Assembly: GCF_001424665.1 (NCBI RefSeq)
Contig: NZ_LMQS01000001.1
Coordinates: forward strand, 497,225 to 561,224
DNA: 64,000 nucleotides
Direction: 5' to 3'
DNA from: Methylophilus sp. Leaf416
Lineage (GTDB): Bacteria; Pseudomonadota; Gammaproteobacteria; Burkholderiales; Methylophilaceae
In this document: positions 29,351 to 37,816 of the stretch, in pieces
Layout: each line of letters begins with the position of its first letter
Numbering within the stretch: position 1 is the first letter of the stretch
Program-made: the position numbers and the translations under genes
The notes under the pieces: model-generated
Database searches by the model: none
Told to the model about the DNA's origin: nothing
What the model saw: only the letters and a program-made list of their open reading frames with translations

Positions 29351-29352
29351 AC

Positions 29353-30183
29353 ATGTCCTCACTCGCATCGCCCCGTATCACTTTTATTGGTGGCGGCAAT
29401 ATGGCGCAAGCACTTATCACCGGCCTTAGACAGCGCGATTTTGCCATGCAACAGATTACCGTGATTGATCCGGATGCCAGCAAGCAAGACAGATTGCAGC
29501 AAACCCTGGGAGTCCGCACCGCACAGGCGCTGTCGGCGGAAGCTTTGCAGGCGGATGTCATTGTACTGGCGGTAAAACCGCAGCAATTGAAAACAGTCGC
29601 TGAATCACTTGCACCCTACCTGCAGTCACAACTGGTTATTTCAGTGGCAGCAGGTATTCGTACCACCGATTTAAGCCGCTGGTTAAATGGCTACAGCACG
29701 TTGATACGCACCATGCCGAATACACCGGCACAAATCCAGGCGGGAGTGACCGGCGTTTACGCACTAGCGAGTGTCAGCGAAGGCCAGCGTCTACTGGCAG
29801 ATAGTTTGCTGCAAGCGGCAGGTGACGTGGTGTGGCTGACCGATGAAGCACAACTGGATGCCGTCACCGCCATTTCCGGCAGTGGCCCGGCCTATGTATT
29901 TTTGCTGATTGAAGCACTCACCGATGCGGGAGTCGCGCTGGGGCTGGATAAAGACCAGGCATTACAACTGAGTGTGGCGACTTTTAAAGGCGCCAGCCTG
30001 CTCGCCGCCGCAAGCGAGACACCCATTGCCACATTACGTGAGCAAGTCACTTCCAAAGGCGGCACCACCGAACAAGGTTTGCTGAGCCTTAATCAGCATA
30101 ATATTCATGCCATCATGCAACATGCGGCACAACAAGCGGCCAACCGGGCAAAAACCCTGGGCGACGAACTGGGAGGACAATAA
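29353..30183 (+). CDS. proC: Pyrroline-5-carboxylate reductase
   Basis: ProC makes proline from pyrroline-5-carboxylate with NAD(P)H. The 276 residues open with the Rossmann motif ITFIGGGNMAQALITGL. VLAVKPQQLK, RTMPNTPAQIQAGVTG and the C-terminal dimerisation domain with ISGSGPAYVFLLIEAL and TSKGGTTEQGL follow. A GGAG lies nine bases before the ATG. It is part of the yggS-proC-yggT run. Confidence 0.98.
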   Translation: MSSLASPRITFIGGGNMAQALITGLRQRDFAMQQITVIDPDASKQDRLQQTLGVRTAQALSAEALQADVIVLAVKPQQLKTVAESLAPYLQSQLVISVAAGIRTTDLSRWLNGYSTLIRTMPNTPAQIQAGVTGVYALASVSEGQRLLADSLLQAAGDVVWLTDEAQLDAVTAISGSGPAYVFLLIEALTDAGVALGLDKDQALQLSVATFKGASLLAAASETPIATLREQVTSKGGTTEQGLLSLNQHNIHAIMQHAAQQAANRAKTLGDELGGQ

Positions 30184-30185
30184 CA

Positions 30186-30734
30186 ATGTTAGGTGAAATG
30201 AGCATATTTTTGCTGAGGACAGTATTCGGGATTTTGACGTTTTTACTGGTGTTACGTTTTTTGATGCAATGGACCCGCACCTCGTTTCAGAACCAGCTCG
30301 GGCAAATGACTGTGGTGCTGACCGACTTTATGGTCAAACCTGCGCGCAAGCTGATACGCCCGGTCAGGCAATGGGATATGTCGACTTTATTGCTGGCCTT
30401 GCTCATGCAGGTGATTTTATTCGCGCTGCTTTCCACCCTGTCCGGATTGCCGCCTGCACCGCTGTTCTGGTTATGGCAGGCCGTAGTTGGCGTATTGGCG
30501 CAAATCATTGACGTATTTTTCTATGCGATTCTGTTGATGGCAATCTTAAGCTGGGTTAACCCTTACAGCCCGATTTACGGCGTACTCAACCAGCTGAGTT
30601 CGCCTATCCTTGACCCGTTGCGCCGTGTATTGCCGCAGATTCAAGGCTTTGATTTTTCAGCATTGGTCGCGCTGATCTTATTGCAAATGATCAGCCGAGT
30701 GGTGATACCAGGGTTGGCAGTCGGCGTTATTTAA
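30186..30734 (+). CDS. yggT: YggT family integral membrane protein
   Basis: The 182-residue protein has two YGGT repeats, each with two membrane helices: one around residues 5-25 and 65-85, the other around 97-120 and 150-175. Each repeat has the family pattern of an aromatic-rich helix followed by a loop ending in P-I/L-RP or PLRRVLP (KLIRPVRQ and DPLRRVLP). The family is linked to osmotic tolerance and cell-division genes, but its activity is unknown. A strong GGAGG precedes the ATG. It ends the yggS-proC-yggT operon and faces rng. Confidence 0.9.
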   Translation: MLGEMSIFLLRTVFGILTFLLVLRFLMQWTRTSFQNQLGQMTVVLTDFMVKPARKLIRPVRQWDMSTLLLALLMQVILFALLSTLSGLPPAPLFWLWQAVVGVLAQIIDVFFYAILLMAILSWVNPYSPIYGVLNQLSSPILDPLRRVLPQIQGFDFSALVALILLQMISRVVIPGLAVGVI

Positions 30735-30784
30735 TTGGATTACCGGGCGGCTGAAAGGTCGCCCGGCTTGCATCGTGACTATTT

Positions 30785-32257
30785 TTACATCCATACGATA
30801 TCGAACTCTTCACGCCCGTACTGGGTATCCGGGTGCAGTGTCACCGGCTTTTTAATAAAGTCGGAAAGGCTGGCGAGGCTTTGTGACTCCTCATCGCCCA
30901 GCATATTGATCACTTCTGGCGACGCCAGGATTTTAAAGGCATTGGCACTCTTGAACTGCCTGGATTCACGCAGCAATTCACGCATGATTTCGTAACTGAT
31001 GGTTTGTGCCGTTTTCAGTTCGCCACGTCCCTGGCATGCCTTGCAGGATTCACACAACAAATGCGCCAGGCTTTCACGCGTGCGTTTACGCGTCAGTTCC
31101 ACCAGGCCTAAAGCAGAAAAGCCGTTGACGTTGATACGCGCCCTATCCAGGGTGACCGCTTTGCGCAATTCCTCGAGTACTGCTTCCCGCTGTGCGTCTT
31201 CATCCATATCGATAAAATCAACAATGATAATGCCGCCCAGGTTGCGCAAACGCAGTTGGCGGGCGATGGTTTGTGCCGCCTCAAGATTGGTTTTGAAAAT
31301 GGTGTCGGACAGGTTTTTACCGCTGACAAAACTGCCGGTATTCACATCGACAGTGGTGAGCGCTTCCGTCTGGTCAAAGATCAGGTAGCCACCGGATTTA
31401 AGCTCTACTTTACGTGACAGCGCTTTTTCGATTTCATTTTCAATATCATAAAACTCGAACAGGGAACGCTCGCCCTTGTAATGTGTAAGAGGTTTTACTG
31501 CGTGCGAAACATATAATTCAGCAAACTCTTTCAAGCGCTCAAACATTTCGCGGGAATCCACACGGATATTGGTGGTTTCCTTGCACACCACATCACGCAA
31601 GATCCGGCGCGGCAAACTGAGGTCGTAAAAAATCAGCGAACGCTCACCGACGGTTTTGCTCTCGGTCTGGATCTTGCTCCACACCCGGCGCAGGTACTCA
31701 ATGTCAGCCAGCAACTCTTCATCAGTAGCAGCCTCTGACATAGTGCGGATAATGTAACCACCTTCGCGATCTTCCGGCAGCAAACCAAGCAGACGATTAC
31801 GTAAAAATTCGCGCTCTTCCTCAATATCAATCCGCTGTGAAACGCCGATATGTTTTTGATAAGGCAAATAAACCAGGAAACGGCCGGCAATACTGATTTC
31901 AGTGGTCAGGCGCGCACCCTTGGTGCCAATCGCTTCCTTGATCACTTGCACGATAATCGATTGGCCTTCGTGCAGTACTTCCTGAATCGGCCGGTCAGTT
32001 TTAACATCGCCTTCTTCAGCATGGCAATCCATGATATCCGCTGCATGCAGAAAAGCCGCGCGGGGCAAGCCTATTTCAACAAACGCAGATTGCATACCTG
32101 GTAACACGCGCACGACCGTGCCGCGATAAATGTTGCCGACAATACCAAGTGAAGATGCACGTTCAATATGCAACTCCTGAACGACACCCTGTTCCAGAAT
32201 CGCCACCCGAGTCTCCTGCGGCGTGACGTTAATTAGTACTTCCTGCGCCAATGACAT
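30785..32257 (-). CDS. rng: Ribonuclease G
   Basis: RNase G is an endoribonuclease that matures the 5' end of 16S rRNA and takes part in mRNA decay. The 490 residues start MSLAQEVLINVTPQETRVAI. The S1 domain spans about residues 35-120 (GNIYRGTVVRVLPGMQSAFVEIG). The catalytic aspartates lie in TVDVNTGSF and IIIVDFIDM (about residues 305-350). A CESCKACQG zinc-link sits near residue 408. No long C-terminal scaffold is present, which separates it from RNase E. It follows maf by 43 bases, as in many proteobacteria. Confidence 0.97.
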   Translation of the reverse strand: MSLAQEVLINVTPQETRVAILEQGVVQELHIERASSLGIVGNIYRGTVVRVLPGMQSAFVEIGLPRAAFLHAADIMDCHAEEGDVKTDRPIQEVLHEGQSIIVQVIKEAIGTKGARLTTEISIAGRFLVYLPYQKHIGVSQRIDIEEEREFLRNRLLGLLPEDREGGYIIRTMSEAATDEELLADIEYLRRVWSKIQTESKTVGERSLIFYDLSLPRRILRDVVCKETTNIRVDSREMFERLKEFAELYVSHAVKPLTHYKGERSLFEFYDIENEIEKALSRKVELKSGGYLIFDQTEALTTVDVNTGSFVSGKNLSDTIFKTNLEAAQTIARQLRLRNLGGIIIVDFIDMDEDAQREAVLEELRKAVTLDRARINVNGFSALGLVELTRKRTRESLAHLLCESCKACQGRGELKTAQTISYEIMRELLRESRQFKSANAFKILASPEVINMLGDEESQSLASLSDFIKKPVTLHPDTQYGREEFDIVWM

Positions 32258-32300
32258 TTTGCTTTACCCGATCCCAACTATTATCGTTTTTTTCCAGAGT

Positions 32301-32867
32301 TTACCACGCGTGCAACAACTGCGCCGTTTCATGCAGCGGTAAGCCCATCACCCCGCTGTAACTGCCGTCAATGCGCGATATCCAGGCACCTGCGCGGCCC
32401 TGTATTCCATAGGCACCGGCTTTGTCCATCGGTTCACCGCTAGCCACATAATCCTGCAAAACATCCTTAGGCACTTGCATCATTTCCACGCGCGTTGTGT
32501 TCAATAAAGAGTGCACCTCCCCTGCCTGGTAAACCGCCACCGCGGTATGCACCAGATGCACGCTGCCACTCAGGCGGGACAACATCGCCATCGCCTCTTC
32601 AGCATTCTCTGGTTTGCCAAGAATGTCTTGTCCCAGCGCCACCGTGGTATCCGCAGCCAGAATGGGTATTCCGCTATCCGCATAAGTAGCAGCAATCGCC
32701 AGCGCCTTGGCTTTTGCCAGACGTTGTACATATAGTGCCGGGTCTTCTCCTGTGAGGGTGGACTCATCAATATCTGCCGGCACGATTTCGCACTGCACAC
32801 CAAGTTGCGCCAGTAGCTCGACACGGCGCGGGCTGCGCGACGCCAGAATAATCTTTTGTTGTTGCAT
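32301..32867 (-). CDS. maf: dTTP/UTP pyrophosphatase, Maf/YhdE type
   Basis: Maf proteins hydrolyse nucleoside triphosphates, including modified ones, to monophosphates, and were named for septum effects when overproduced. The 188 residues start with ILASRSPRRVELLAQLG. The segment ILAADTTVALGQDILGKP carries the catalytic Asp, and AYGIQGRAGAWISRIDGSY-SGVMGLPL is the YhdE-type C-terminal signature. The YceF (7-methyl-GTP) subtype would have SDQ in place of ADT. It is the first gene of maf-rng and starts divergently from the AAA ATPase gene. Confidence 0.93.
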   Translation of the reverse strand: MQQQKIILASRSPRRVELLAQLGVQCEIVPADIDESTLTGEDPALYVQRLAKAKALAIAATYADSGIPILAADTTVALGQDILGKPENAEEAMAMLSRLSGSVHLVHTAVAVYQAGEVHSLLNTTRVEMMQVPKDVLQDYVASGEPMDKAGAYGIQGRAGAWISRIDGSYSGVMGLPLHETAQLLHAW

Positions 32868-32975
32868 AGTTAAGTAGCCTGTTGAAATTGAAAACGTGAC
32901 TGGTATAAGCCCGACAAGTTACCACAAAGGCGCCGATATTTTCGGTAAAGCCCTTTTGCCAAAGCAACACTGCCA

Positions 32976-33005
32976 CTGACAGCCCTTTCCGGCATTGTGT
33001 ACAAT
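32976..33005 (+). promoter_or_regulatory. Likely sigma-70 promoter of the 33043 gene
   Basis: CTGACA (32976-32981) and TACAAT (33000-33005) are 18 bases apart, close to the consensus. The site lies about 37 bases before the ATG of the AAA ATPase. Confidence 0.55.
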
Positions 33006-33042
33006 AGCCGCTCAGCTCACATCATGATTTAAGAAAACCTGC

Positions 33043-33903
33043 ATGAATTCGATTGAACACCTGCTACAGCGCGCCGAACAACTAATCACGCGCCTGGAAA
33101 CCCTGTTACCTGCTTCACTGGCAGAACCTAACTGGCAAGTGACCGCCTGGCGCTGGGTCAAACATGGTGCGCAAAGCCAGTTGCAAGCAGTCGAACACCC
33201 ACATACGGTTTCACTGGAAGATATCCGGTTTATCGACAGGCAAAAAACTGAAGTAGTACGCAATACCAAACAATTCCTGCAAGGCCTGCCTGCCAACCAT
33301 GTATTGCTGACGGGTGCGCGTGGCACCGGCAAATCGTCATTGGTAAAAGCCTTGCTGAATGCTTATTCAGACACTGGTTTAAGGCTGATCGAAGTCGATA
33401 AACAAGATTTAACCGACCTGCCACAAATCACGCAATTGATCAGGAACCGCCCGGAAAAATTCATTATTTTCTGTGACGACCTCACGTTTGAAGCGAATGA
33501 CACCGGCTACAAAGCCTTGAAAGTCATCCTCGACGGCTCAATTGAAAACGCCTCTTCCAATTTGTTGGTATACGCAACTTCCAATCGCAAAAACCTCATG
33601 CCTGAGTATATGGCGGATAACCAGCCGATACTGGAAAAAAGCGGCGAAATTCGCCCGAATGACACCATAGATGAAAAAACCTCATTAGCAGAACGCTTTG
33701 GCTTGTGGTTATCGTTTTACAGTTTTGACCAGGATGAATACCTGAGCATTGCAGAACACTGGCTGCAAACTTTTGGCGTCAGCATGGATGACACTGCCCG
33801 CCATGCTGCCTTGCAGTTTTACCATACCCGCGGTGCCCGCAGCGGACGCGTCGCTTACCAGTTTGCCAAGGATTATGCCGGCAAACTGCAACTGAAATCT
33901 TAA
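33043..33903 (+). CDS. AAA ATPase, DUF815 family
   Basis: The 286-residue protein matches the DUF815 group of P-loop ATPases common in bacteria. Walker A is LLTGARGTGKSSLVKAL (about residues 89-105), Walker B is FIIFCDDLTFE, and the sensor segment LVYATSNRKNLMPEYM follows. The C-terminal lid is near YHTRGARSGRVAYQFAKDYAG. The N-terminal 85 residues are a helical family-specific part. Cytoplasmic. The role is not established. It is followed by the MutT-ThiE gene after 2 bases, so the two are co-transcribed. Confidence 0.9.
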   Translation: MNSIEHLLQRAEQLITRLETLLPASLAEPNWQVTAWRWVKHGAQSQLQAVEHPHTVSLEDIRFIDRQKTEVVRNTKQFLQGLPANHVLLTGARGTGKSSLVKALLNAYSDTGLRLIEVDKQDLTDLPQITQLIRNRPEKFIIFCDDLTFEANDTGYKALKVILDGSIENASSNLLVYATSNRKNLMPEYMADNQPILEKSGEIRPNDTIDEKTSLAERFGLWLSFYSFDQDEYLSIAEHWLQTFGVSMDDTARHAALQFYHTRGARSGRVAYQFAKDYAGKLQLKS

Positions 33904-33905
33904 TA

Positions 33906-34859
33906 ATGGCAAAACTAGTCCAAGTCGCGGTCGCCATCCTGATACGTCCAAACGGTGAATACCTGCTCGCCAGCCGGCCTGATGGCAAGGGCTGGGCAGG
34001 CTGGTGGGAATTCCCCGGTGGCAAGATCGAAGCTGGCGAAACTCCGGAACACGCATTGATCCGTGAATCACAAGAAGAGCTAGGTATCACACCGACAAAG
34101 ATTCAACCCTGGATAAAACGCCGTTACGACTACCCTGCCACGCATGATGCAGAAGCCAAAACCGTGCTGCTGCATTTCTTTTTTGTCAGCGAATGGGAAG
34201 GAGAATTGCAGGCACGTGAAGGCCAGCAGTTTGCCTGGCAGCATCCTCAAAAGCTCAATGTCAGCCCGGTGCTCCCCGCAAATGCCCCTATCATGCAGGC
34301 GCTATCATTACCCTCTGTGTACGCCATCAGCAATGTGCAGGAAATGGGGGAACATGCTTTCTTGCAAGCATTGAGAAAACAACTGGATCAAGGCCTGCAA
34401 CTGCTGCAAATCCGCGAACCGCAACTCGACAAAGACAACCTCACTCAGTTGAGCACAAAAGTATTGTCATTGTGTGCGCCTTACGACTGTCGCTGCCTGT
34501 TGAATGGCAGCCCGGAGCAAGCCATGCAACTCGGCTACCAAGGTGTGCACCTTAACAGCCAGCGCCTGATGACCATGATGACTAAGCCAGGCAACCTGCT
34601 CATTGGCGCTTCCTGCCACGATGCTGGGCAACTGCAAAAAGCACAAGCCCTGCAACTCGATTTTGCGCTACTCTCGCCTGTATTACAGACACGCAGTCAT
34701 CCGGAATCACCTAGATTAGGCTGGGAGAAATTTGGTGAAATGCTCAATGGTCTGGAAATACCGGTTTATGCGCTGGGCGGAATGCAACTGGAACACTTGG
34801 CACATGCCCAAGCCTATGGTGCGCGCGGCGTCGCTATGCAACGGGCGATCTGGATATAA
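33906..34859 (+). CDS. MutT Nudix hydrolase fused to a ThiE-like domain
   Basis: Residues 1-130 are a MutT-like Nudix hydrolase with a complete box, GGKIEAGE-x7-RESQEELGI (about residues 38-60), likely to clean oxidised dGTP from the nucleotide pool. Residues 137-317 resemble thiamine-phosphate synthase (LQIREP, QGVHLNSQRL, LLSPVLQTRSHP, VYALGGMQ). Both magnesium aspartates expected in ThiE seem missing: the ND pair reads NG in CLLNGS, and the GQED Asp is Arg in LNSQR. Such MutT-ThiE fusions are known in beta- and gammaproteobacteria. The missing ligands make the second domain unlikely to make thiamine phosphate here. Confidence 0.9.
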   Translation: MAKLVQVAVAILIRPNGEYLLASRPDGKGWAGWWEFPGGKIEAGETPEHALIRESQEELGITPTKIQPWIKRRYDYPATHDAEAKTVLLHFFFVSEWEGELQAREGQQFAWQHPQKLNVSPVLPANAPIMQALSLPSVYAISNVQEMGEHAFLQALRKQLDQGLQLLQIREPQLDKDNLTQLSTKVLSLCAPYDCRCLLNGSPEQAMQLGYQGVHLNSQRLMTMMTKPGNLLIGASCHDAGQLQKAQALQLDFALLSPVLQTRSHPESPRLGWEKFGEMLNGLEIPVYALGGMQLEHLAHAQAYGARGVAMQRAIWI

Positions 34860-34861
34860 CT

Positions 34862-35302
34862 ATGACTGTATCCAACCTTGCATCGCATCTGTCTTCAAAA
34901 CATAAACTCAAAGCAGGGATTAAATTGACAAGGTATCTTTTAATTTTTATCGCTTTCGTTATTAGTGGATGTAGCACCCTCAGCCCAAGGTCGAATGCAG
35001 ACTGGGTTGGATACAAGGAAAGTGGAAAGGCGTCATATTACGCCAACAGCCACCAGTCAAAAAAGACGGCAAGCGGTGAGCTATATAAACAGGAACTTAA
35101 AACAGGTGCACATAAAGTTTTGCCATTTGGTTCGCTGGTTAAAGTGACAAACGTCGATACTGCTAAATCGGTGATTGTCAAAATCAATGATCGTGGTCCC
35201 TATGTAAAGGGACGGGTAATTGATCTTTCAAAGTCTGCATTCAGTGAGATCGGCAGCATTTCAAACGGTGTTATTGATGTGCAAATCGAGGTTATCGAAT
35301 AA
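34862..35302 (+). CDS. RlpA-like lipoprotein with double-psi beta-barrel
   Basis: RlpA proteins are outer-membrane lipoproteins that act on, or bind, denuded peptidoglycan strands at the septum. The lipobox VISGC is followed by a Ser-rich linker and the DPBB domain (GKASYYANSHQSKKTASGE, KVLPFGSLVKVTN, VKINDRGPYVKGRVIDLSKSAF). There is no C-terminal SPOR domain. The ATG at 34862 gives 146 residues but a long N-terminus. A TTG at 34925 with AGGGA five bases upstream would give a normal 16-residue lipoprotein signal, MTRYLLIFIAFVISGC, and may be the true start. Base composition is more AT-rich than upstream genes. Confidence 0.85.
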   Translation: MTVSNLASHLSSKHKLKAGIKLTRYLLIFIAFVISGCSTLSPRSNADWVGYKESGKASYYANSHQSKKTASGELYKQELKTGAHKVLPFGSLVKVTNVDTAKSVIVKINDRGPYVKGRVIDLSKSAFSEIGSISNGVIDVQIEVIE

Positions 35303-35639
35303 TATCTCACTCAAGCGTTTGATCTTATATAACTCGAGGACTTTCAACTCTGCCTGGCGCTGGGCATTTTAGCGCCAAAGTTTAGCGCGCAGCGACTATA
35401 CATGGTGGAAACCGAATTCTTAAGGGCAAAGTGCATACGAATGGGCGAGTTGCAAATCGCGCAGGATAATTTTCGAATTGCCAACGCGAAATCAGAGGGC
35501 CGGGCATTTCACAGCGAGGACAAAAGTACAAAAGCTGCTAACTGAGAAGATCAGCAGCTAACAAATCATTTCAGGCGTTCGGCTTCGCCAGCGCCTGCAT
35601 TACAACGCTAGCCATGAGCACAAATTTTGGAAACTAAGA
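35303..35639. other. Intergenic stretch, no supported gene
   Basis: About 337 bases separate the RlpA-like gene from the DoxX-like gene. A seven-pair inverted repeat TGGCGCT/AGCGCCA lies near 35354-35376 without a T-run. An open frame of 47 codons runs 35402-35545 but has no ribosome-binding site. I do not call a gene here. Confidence 0.4.
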
Positions 35640-36071
35640 ATGCGGTCAAAAAATACTGAGAAAGTCCTACACCCAAAGCTTGGGTTTCCCAGAATTCTCG
35701 CGCTTGCTTTTGTTTTCTTATGGTTTTTTATTGGTGGAATTGCGCATTTTGCCTTTACTGAACTCGAGATGAAAATTATGCCTCCCTGGTTGCCGGCACA
35801 CAGGGAACTGGTGCTGATTAGTGGCTTCTTTGAGTTGGCAGGCGCTATCGGGATTTTATTTGCCCGCACTCGTCGTATTGCGGGTTGGGGACTGATTCTT
35901 TTAACTATTGCAGTAACACCTGCGAATGTTTTTATGTTGCAAAACGCGAGCCAGTTTCCCGAGGTGCCTTATTGGGCGCTAGTCGCTCGCTTACCTTTGC
36001 AGATACTGTTGTTGTTATGTATTTGGTGGGCAACCAAGCCTCCGGTACTACATTTTCGCGCAACTAAATAA
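35640..36071 (+). CDS. DoxX-like small membrane protein
   Basis: The 143-residue protein has four predicted membrane helices: residues 18-36 (ILALAFVFLWFFIGGIAHF), 58-75 (LVLISGFFELAGAIGILF), 80-98 (IAGWGLILLTIAVTPAN) and 113-130 (LVARLPLQILLLLCIWW). The layout and the F-ELAGAIGILF helix match the DoxX/DoxD superfamily of small inner-membrane proteins, whose functions are mostly unknown. It stands alone in an AT-richer patch. The first 15 residues are basic and may be cytoplasmic. Confidence 0.75.
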   Translation: MRSKNTEKVLHPKLGFPRILALAFVFLWFFIGGIAHFAFTELEMKIMPPWLPAHRELVLISGFFELAGAIGILFARTRRIAGWGLILLTIAVTPANVFMLQNASQFPEVPYWALVARLPLQILLLLCIWWATKPPVLHFRATK

Positions 36072-36258
36072 AATCCATATTGTGCTGTACCAAGGCTGCA
36101 ATTTAAGTCGAGATAAAACCTGATAATTTTAGAAGTGTATTGAAACGCTCATTGTCTTATAGGCTGGGAACAGGAAGTTAATTTTTTAAAGGCCTAACCT
36201 ACTACCAAAGCATGATTAGCTAACTTCCGCACCTTTGCTTTAGGCTACAATCGTTATC

Positions 36259-36609
36259 ATGTACGAATCAAAAAATAAGCCACCTATTCCACATAGACTG
36301 TTCGCCAAGCGTGTGGCGCTCCATGCTGTAATAGCTATCGGTTTGCTGATGCTTTCACTGGCTATAGGGATGGCGGGCTACATGCATTATGAGCAGCTCG
36401 CGTGGCGCGATGCCTTTTTAAACTCGGCAATGCTAATGGGTGGCATGGGGCCTGTGGATGCGCCAAAAACAGATGATGGAAAAATCTTTGCCGGCCTGTA
36501 TGCACTATATGCGGGGCTTGTTTTTATAGTCACGGTTGGTTTGGTTCTTACGCCAATTGTGCATCGCATCATGCACAAATTTCACTGGCAGCAAGATAGC
36601 CAGGCTTAA
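36259..36609 (+). CDS. Small two-helix membrane protein, unknown function
   Basis: The 116-residue protein has two predicted membrane helices: residues 20-42 ([24 protein letters not shown]) and 78-102 ([22 protein letters not shown]). Between them lies a short hydrophobic segment [15 protein letters not shown]. This helix-loop-helix order, with a Gly-rich re-entrant-like stretch, recalls small ion-channel pores, but the K+ selectivity signature TVGYGD is absent. I do not recognise a named family. It lies upstream of the VF530-like gene, 23 bases apart, and may share its transcript. Confidence 0.65.
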   Translation: MYESKNKPPIPHRLFAKRVALHAVIAIGLLMLSLAIGMAGYMHYEQLAWRDAFLNSAMLMGGMGPVDAPKTDDGKIFAGLYALYAGLVFIVTVGLVLTPIVHRIMHKFHWQQDSQA

Positions 36610-36632
36610 TAAAAAAACATAACCTGCCCCAA

Positions 36633-36857
36633 ATGACTACCTCTAAACCTGCTCAGCCAAATAATCCCTTACATGGTGTCACCCTTGAAAGTATCGTGAC
36701 GAGGCTTGTTGACCATTACGGCTGGGATAAACTTGGCGATAAAATCAATATCAATTGCTTTAAGAATGATCCATCGGTGAAATCCAGCCTCAAGTTTTTA
36801 CGCAAAACACCCTGGGCCAGGGAACAGGTGGAAAACCTTTATCTTTCCACTTTCTAA
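36633..36857 (+). CDS. VF530 family (DUF2132) protein
   Basis: The 74-residue protein matches the VF530 family of small helical proteins that resemble DNA-binding folds. The conserved core is [20 protein letters not shown], followed by [22 protein letters not shown] and [15 protein letters not shown]. Function is unproven; a DNA-binding role is suggested from structure in the family. It follows the small membrane protein gene closely and is convergent with the esterase gene. Confidence 0.88.
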   Translation: MTTSKPAQPNNPLHGVTLESIVTRLVDHYGWDKLGDKININCFKNDPSVKSSLKFLRKTPWAREQVENLYLSTF

Positions 36858-36877
36858 CTAAGTAGCTGGCAACGGCT

Positions 36878-37816
36878 TTAATGCTGTTTTATAAACGCTG
36901 CAATCGTATCTAACATACGTTTGTCACGTAGCGGTTTTGCCAGTTTGGCAGCCATATCGACATGGCCATACCCAGCAAACTCGGCGACCTCTACCGGCCC
37001 GCCTGCAGCCTTGATTTTAGCCGCCAGGTTATACGTGTTTCTGGGCCAGACGGTGCCGTCTTTGGTACCTACCATTAGCAACATGGGTGGATTGTTGCCA
37101 GTGACAAAATTGATGGGTTGCGATTTGGCCCGCTGGTCTTCCGGGCCAAAAATTGTTTTTAATCGATTACTTTTGAGCGGCAGAAAATCATACGGGCCAG
37201 CCAATCCTATCATGCCGGCGAAGTCTTTTGGTTTGCTGTTCTGCTCTGCAAGAAACTCAGTATCTAATGCCAGCATGGCGGCGATATGCGCACCGGCAGA
37301 ATGGCCTGCCAGGAAAATGCGATCAGGGTCGCCTCCCAATTCGGCTGCGTGCAATTTCACCCATTTAGCAGCTTTGGCAGGGTCTTCCATAAAGCCTGGA
37401 AATAGCACCTCAGGGTAAACGCGATAATCGGGAATGATGGTGATAAAACCCTGCGATGTCATGGCTTCGCCTATAAACTTATAACTCCCGCGATTGCCGG
37501 AATCCCAGCTTCCGCCGTAAAAGAACACCACGACAGGCAGGCCTTTGTTGGTAGTGCCAGTGCCAGCAATATCCTTTGAGGTATCTGGCTGCGCATTATT
37601 AGCCAGCAAACGATGTTTAGGGATATAGATATCTAATGCTTGCCTGGGTAAGTCACCATAAGCCACCCCCTCTCTCAATTGATATTCTTTATCCGAAATG
37701 ACAGCATTAAGTATGTTGACCGGCGAGCAAGCAGTGGCGAGAAAACCCATGATAATTAAAACAATATAGTAAAAACTGGTTGGGAAGATCGATGGACTGG
37801 CATGGCAATGAGGCAT
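36878..37816 (-). CDS. Alpha/beta hydrolase (esterase/lipase), putative lipoprotein
   Basis: The 312-residue protein has a hydrophobic N-terminus ending in a lipobox-like FLATAC (Cys at about residue 30), so it is probably lipidated or at least exported. The catalytic Ser is in FLAGHSAGAHIAAM (GHSAG, about residue 168). The oxyanion segment is VVFFYGGSWDSG, and the likely Asp and His are in VGTKDGTVWPRN and AGYGHVDMA. The layout fits the BD-FAE/carboxylesterase-like group. The substrate is unknown. It is a single gene with a long gene-free region upstream. Confidence 0.85.
   Translation of the reverse strand: MPHCHASPSIFPTSFYYIVLIIMGFLATACSPVNILNAVISDKEYQLREGVAYGDLPRQALDIYIPKHRLLANNAQPDTSKDIAGTGTTNKGLPVVVFFYGGSWDSGNRGSYKFIGEAMTSQGFITIIPDYRVYPEVLFPGFMEDPAKAAKWVKLHAAELGGDPDRIFLAGHSAGAHIAAMLALDTEFLAEQNSKPKDFAGMIGLAGPYDFLPLKSNRLKTIFGPEDQRAKSQPINFVTGNNPPMLLMVGTKDGTVWPRNTYNLAAKIKAAGGPVEVAEFAGYGHVDMAAKLAKPLRDKRMLDTIAAFIKQH

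Noticed and set aside
30742-30767. CCGGGCG/CGCCCGG hairpin between yggT and rng as a terminator
   Set aside because: No T-run follows on either strand; it may only be a chance GC-rich stem.
35354-35376. TGGCGCT/AGCGCCA inverted repeat as terminator of the RlpA-like gene
   Set aside because: Only seven pairs with no T-run after it; support is too weak.
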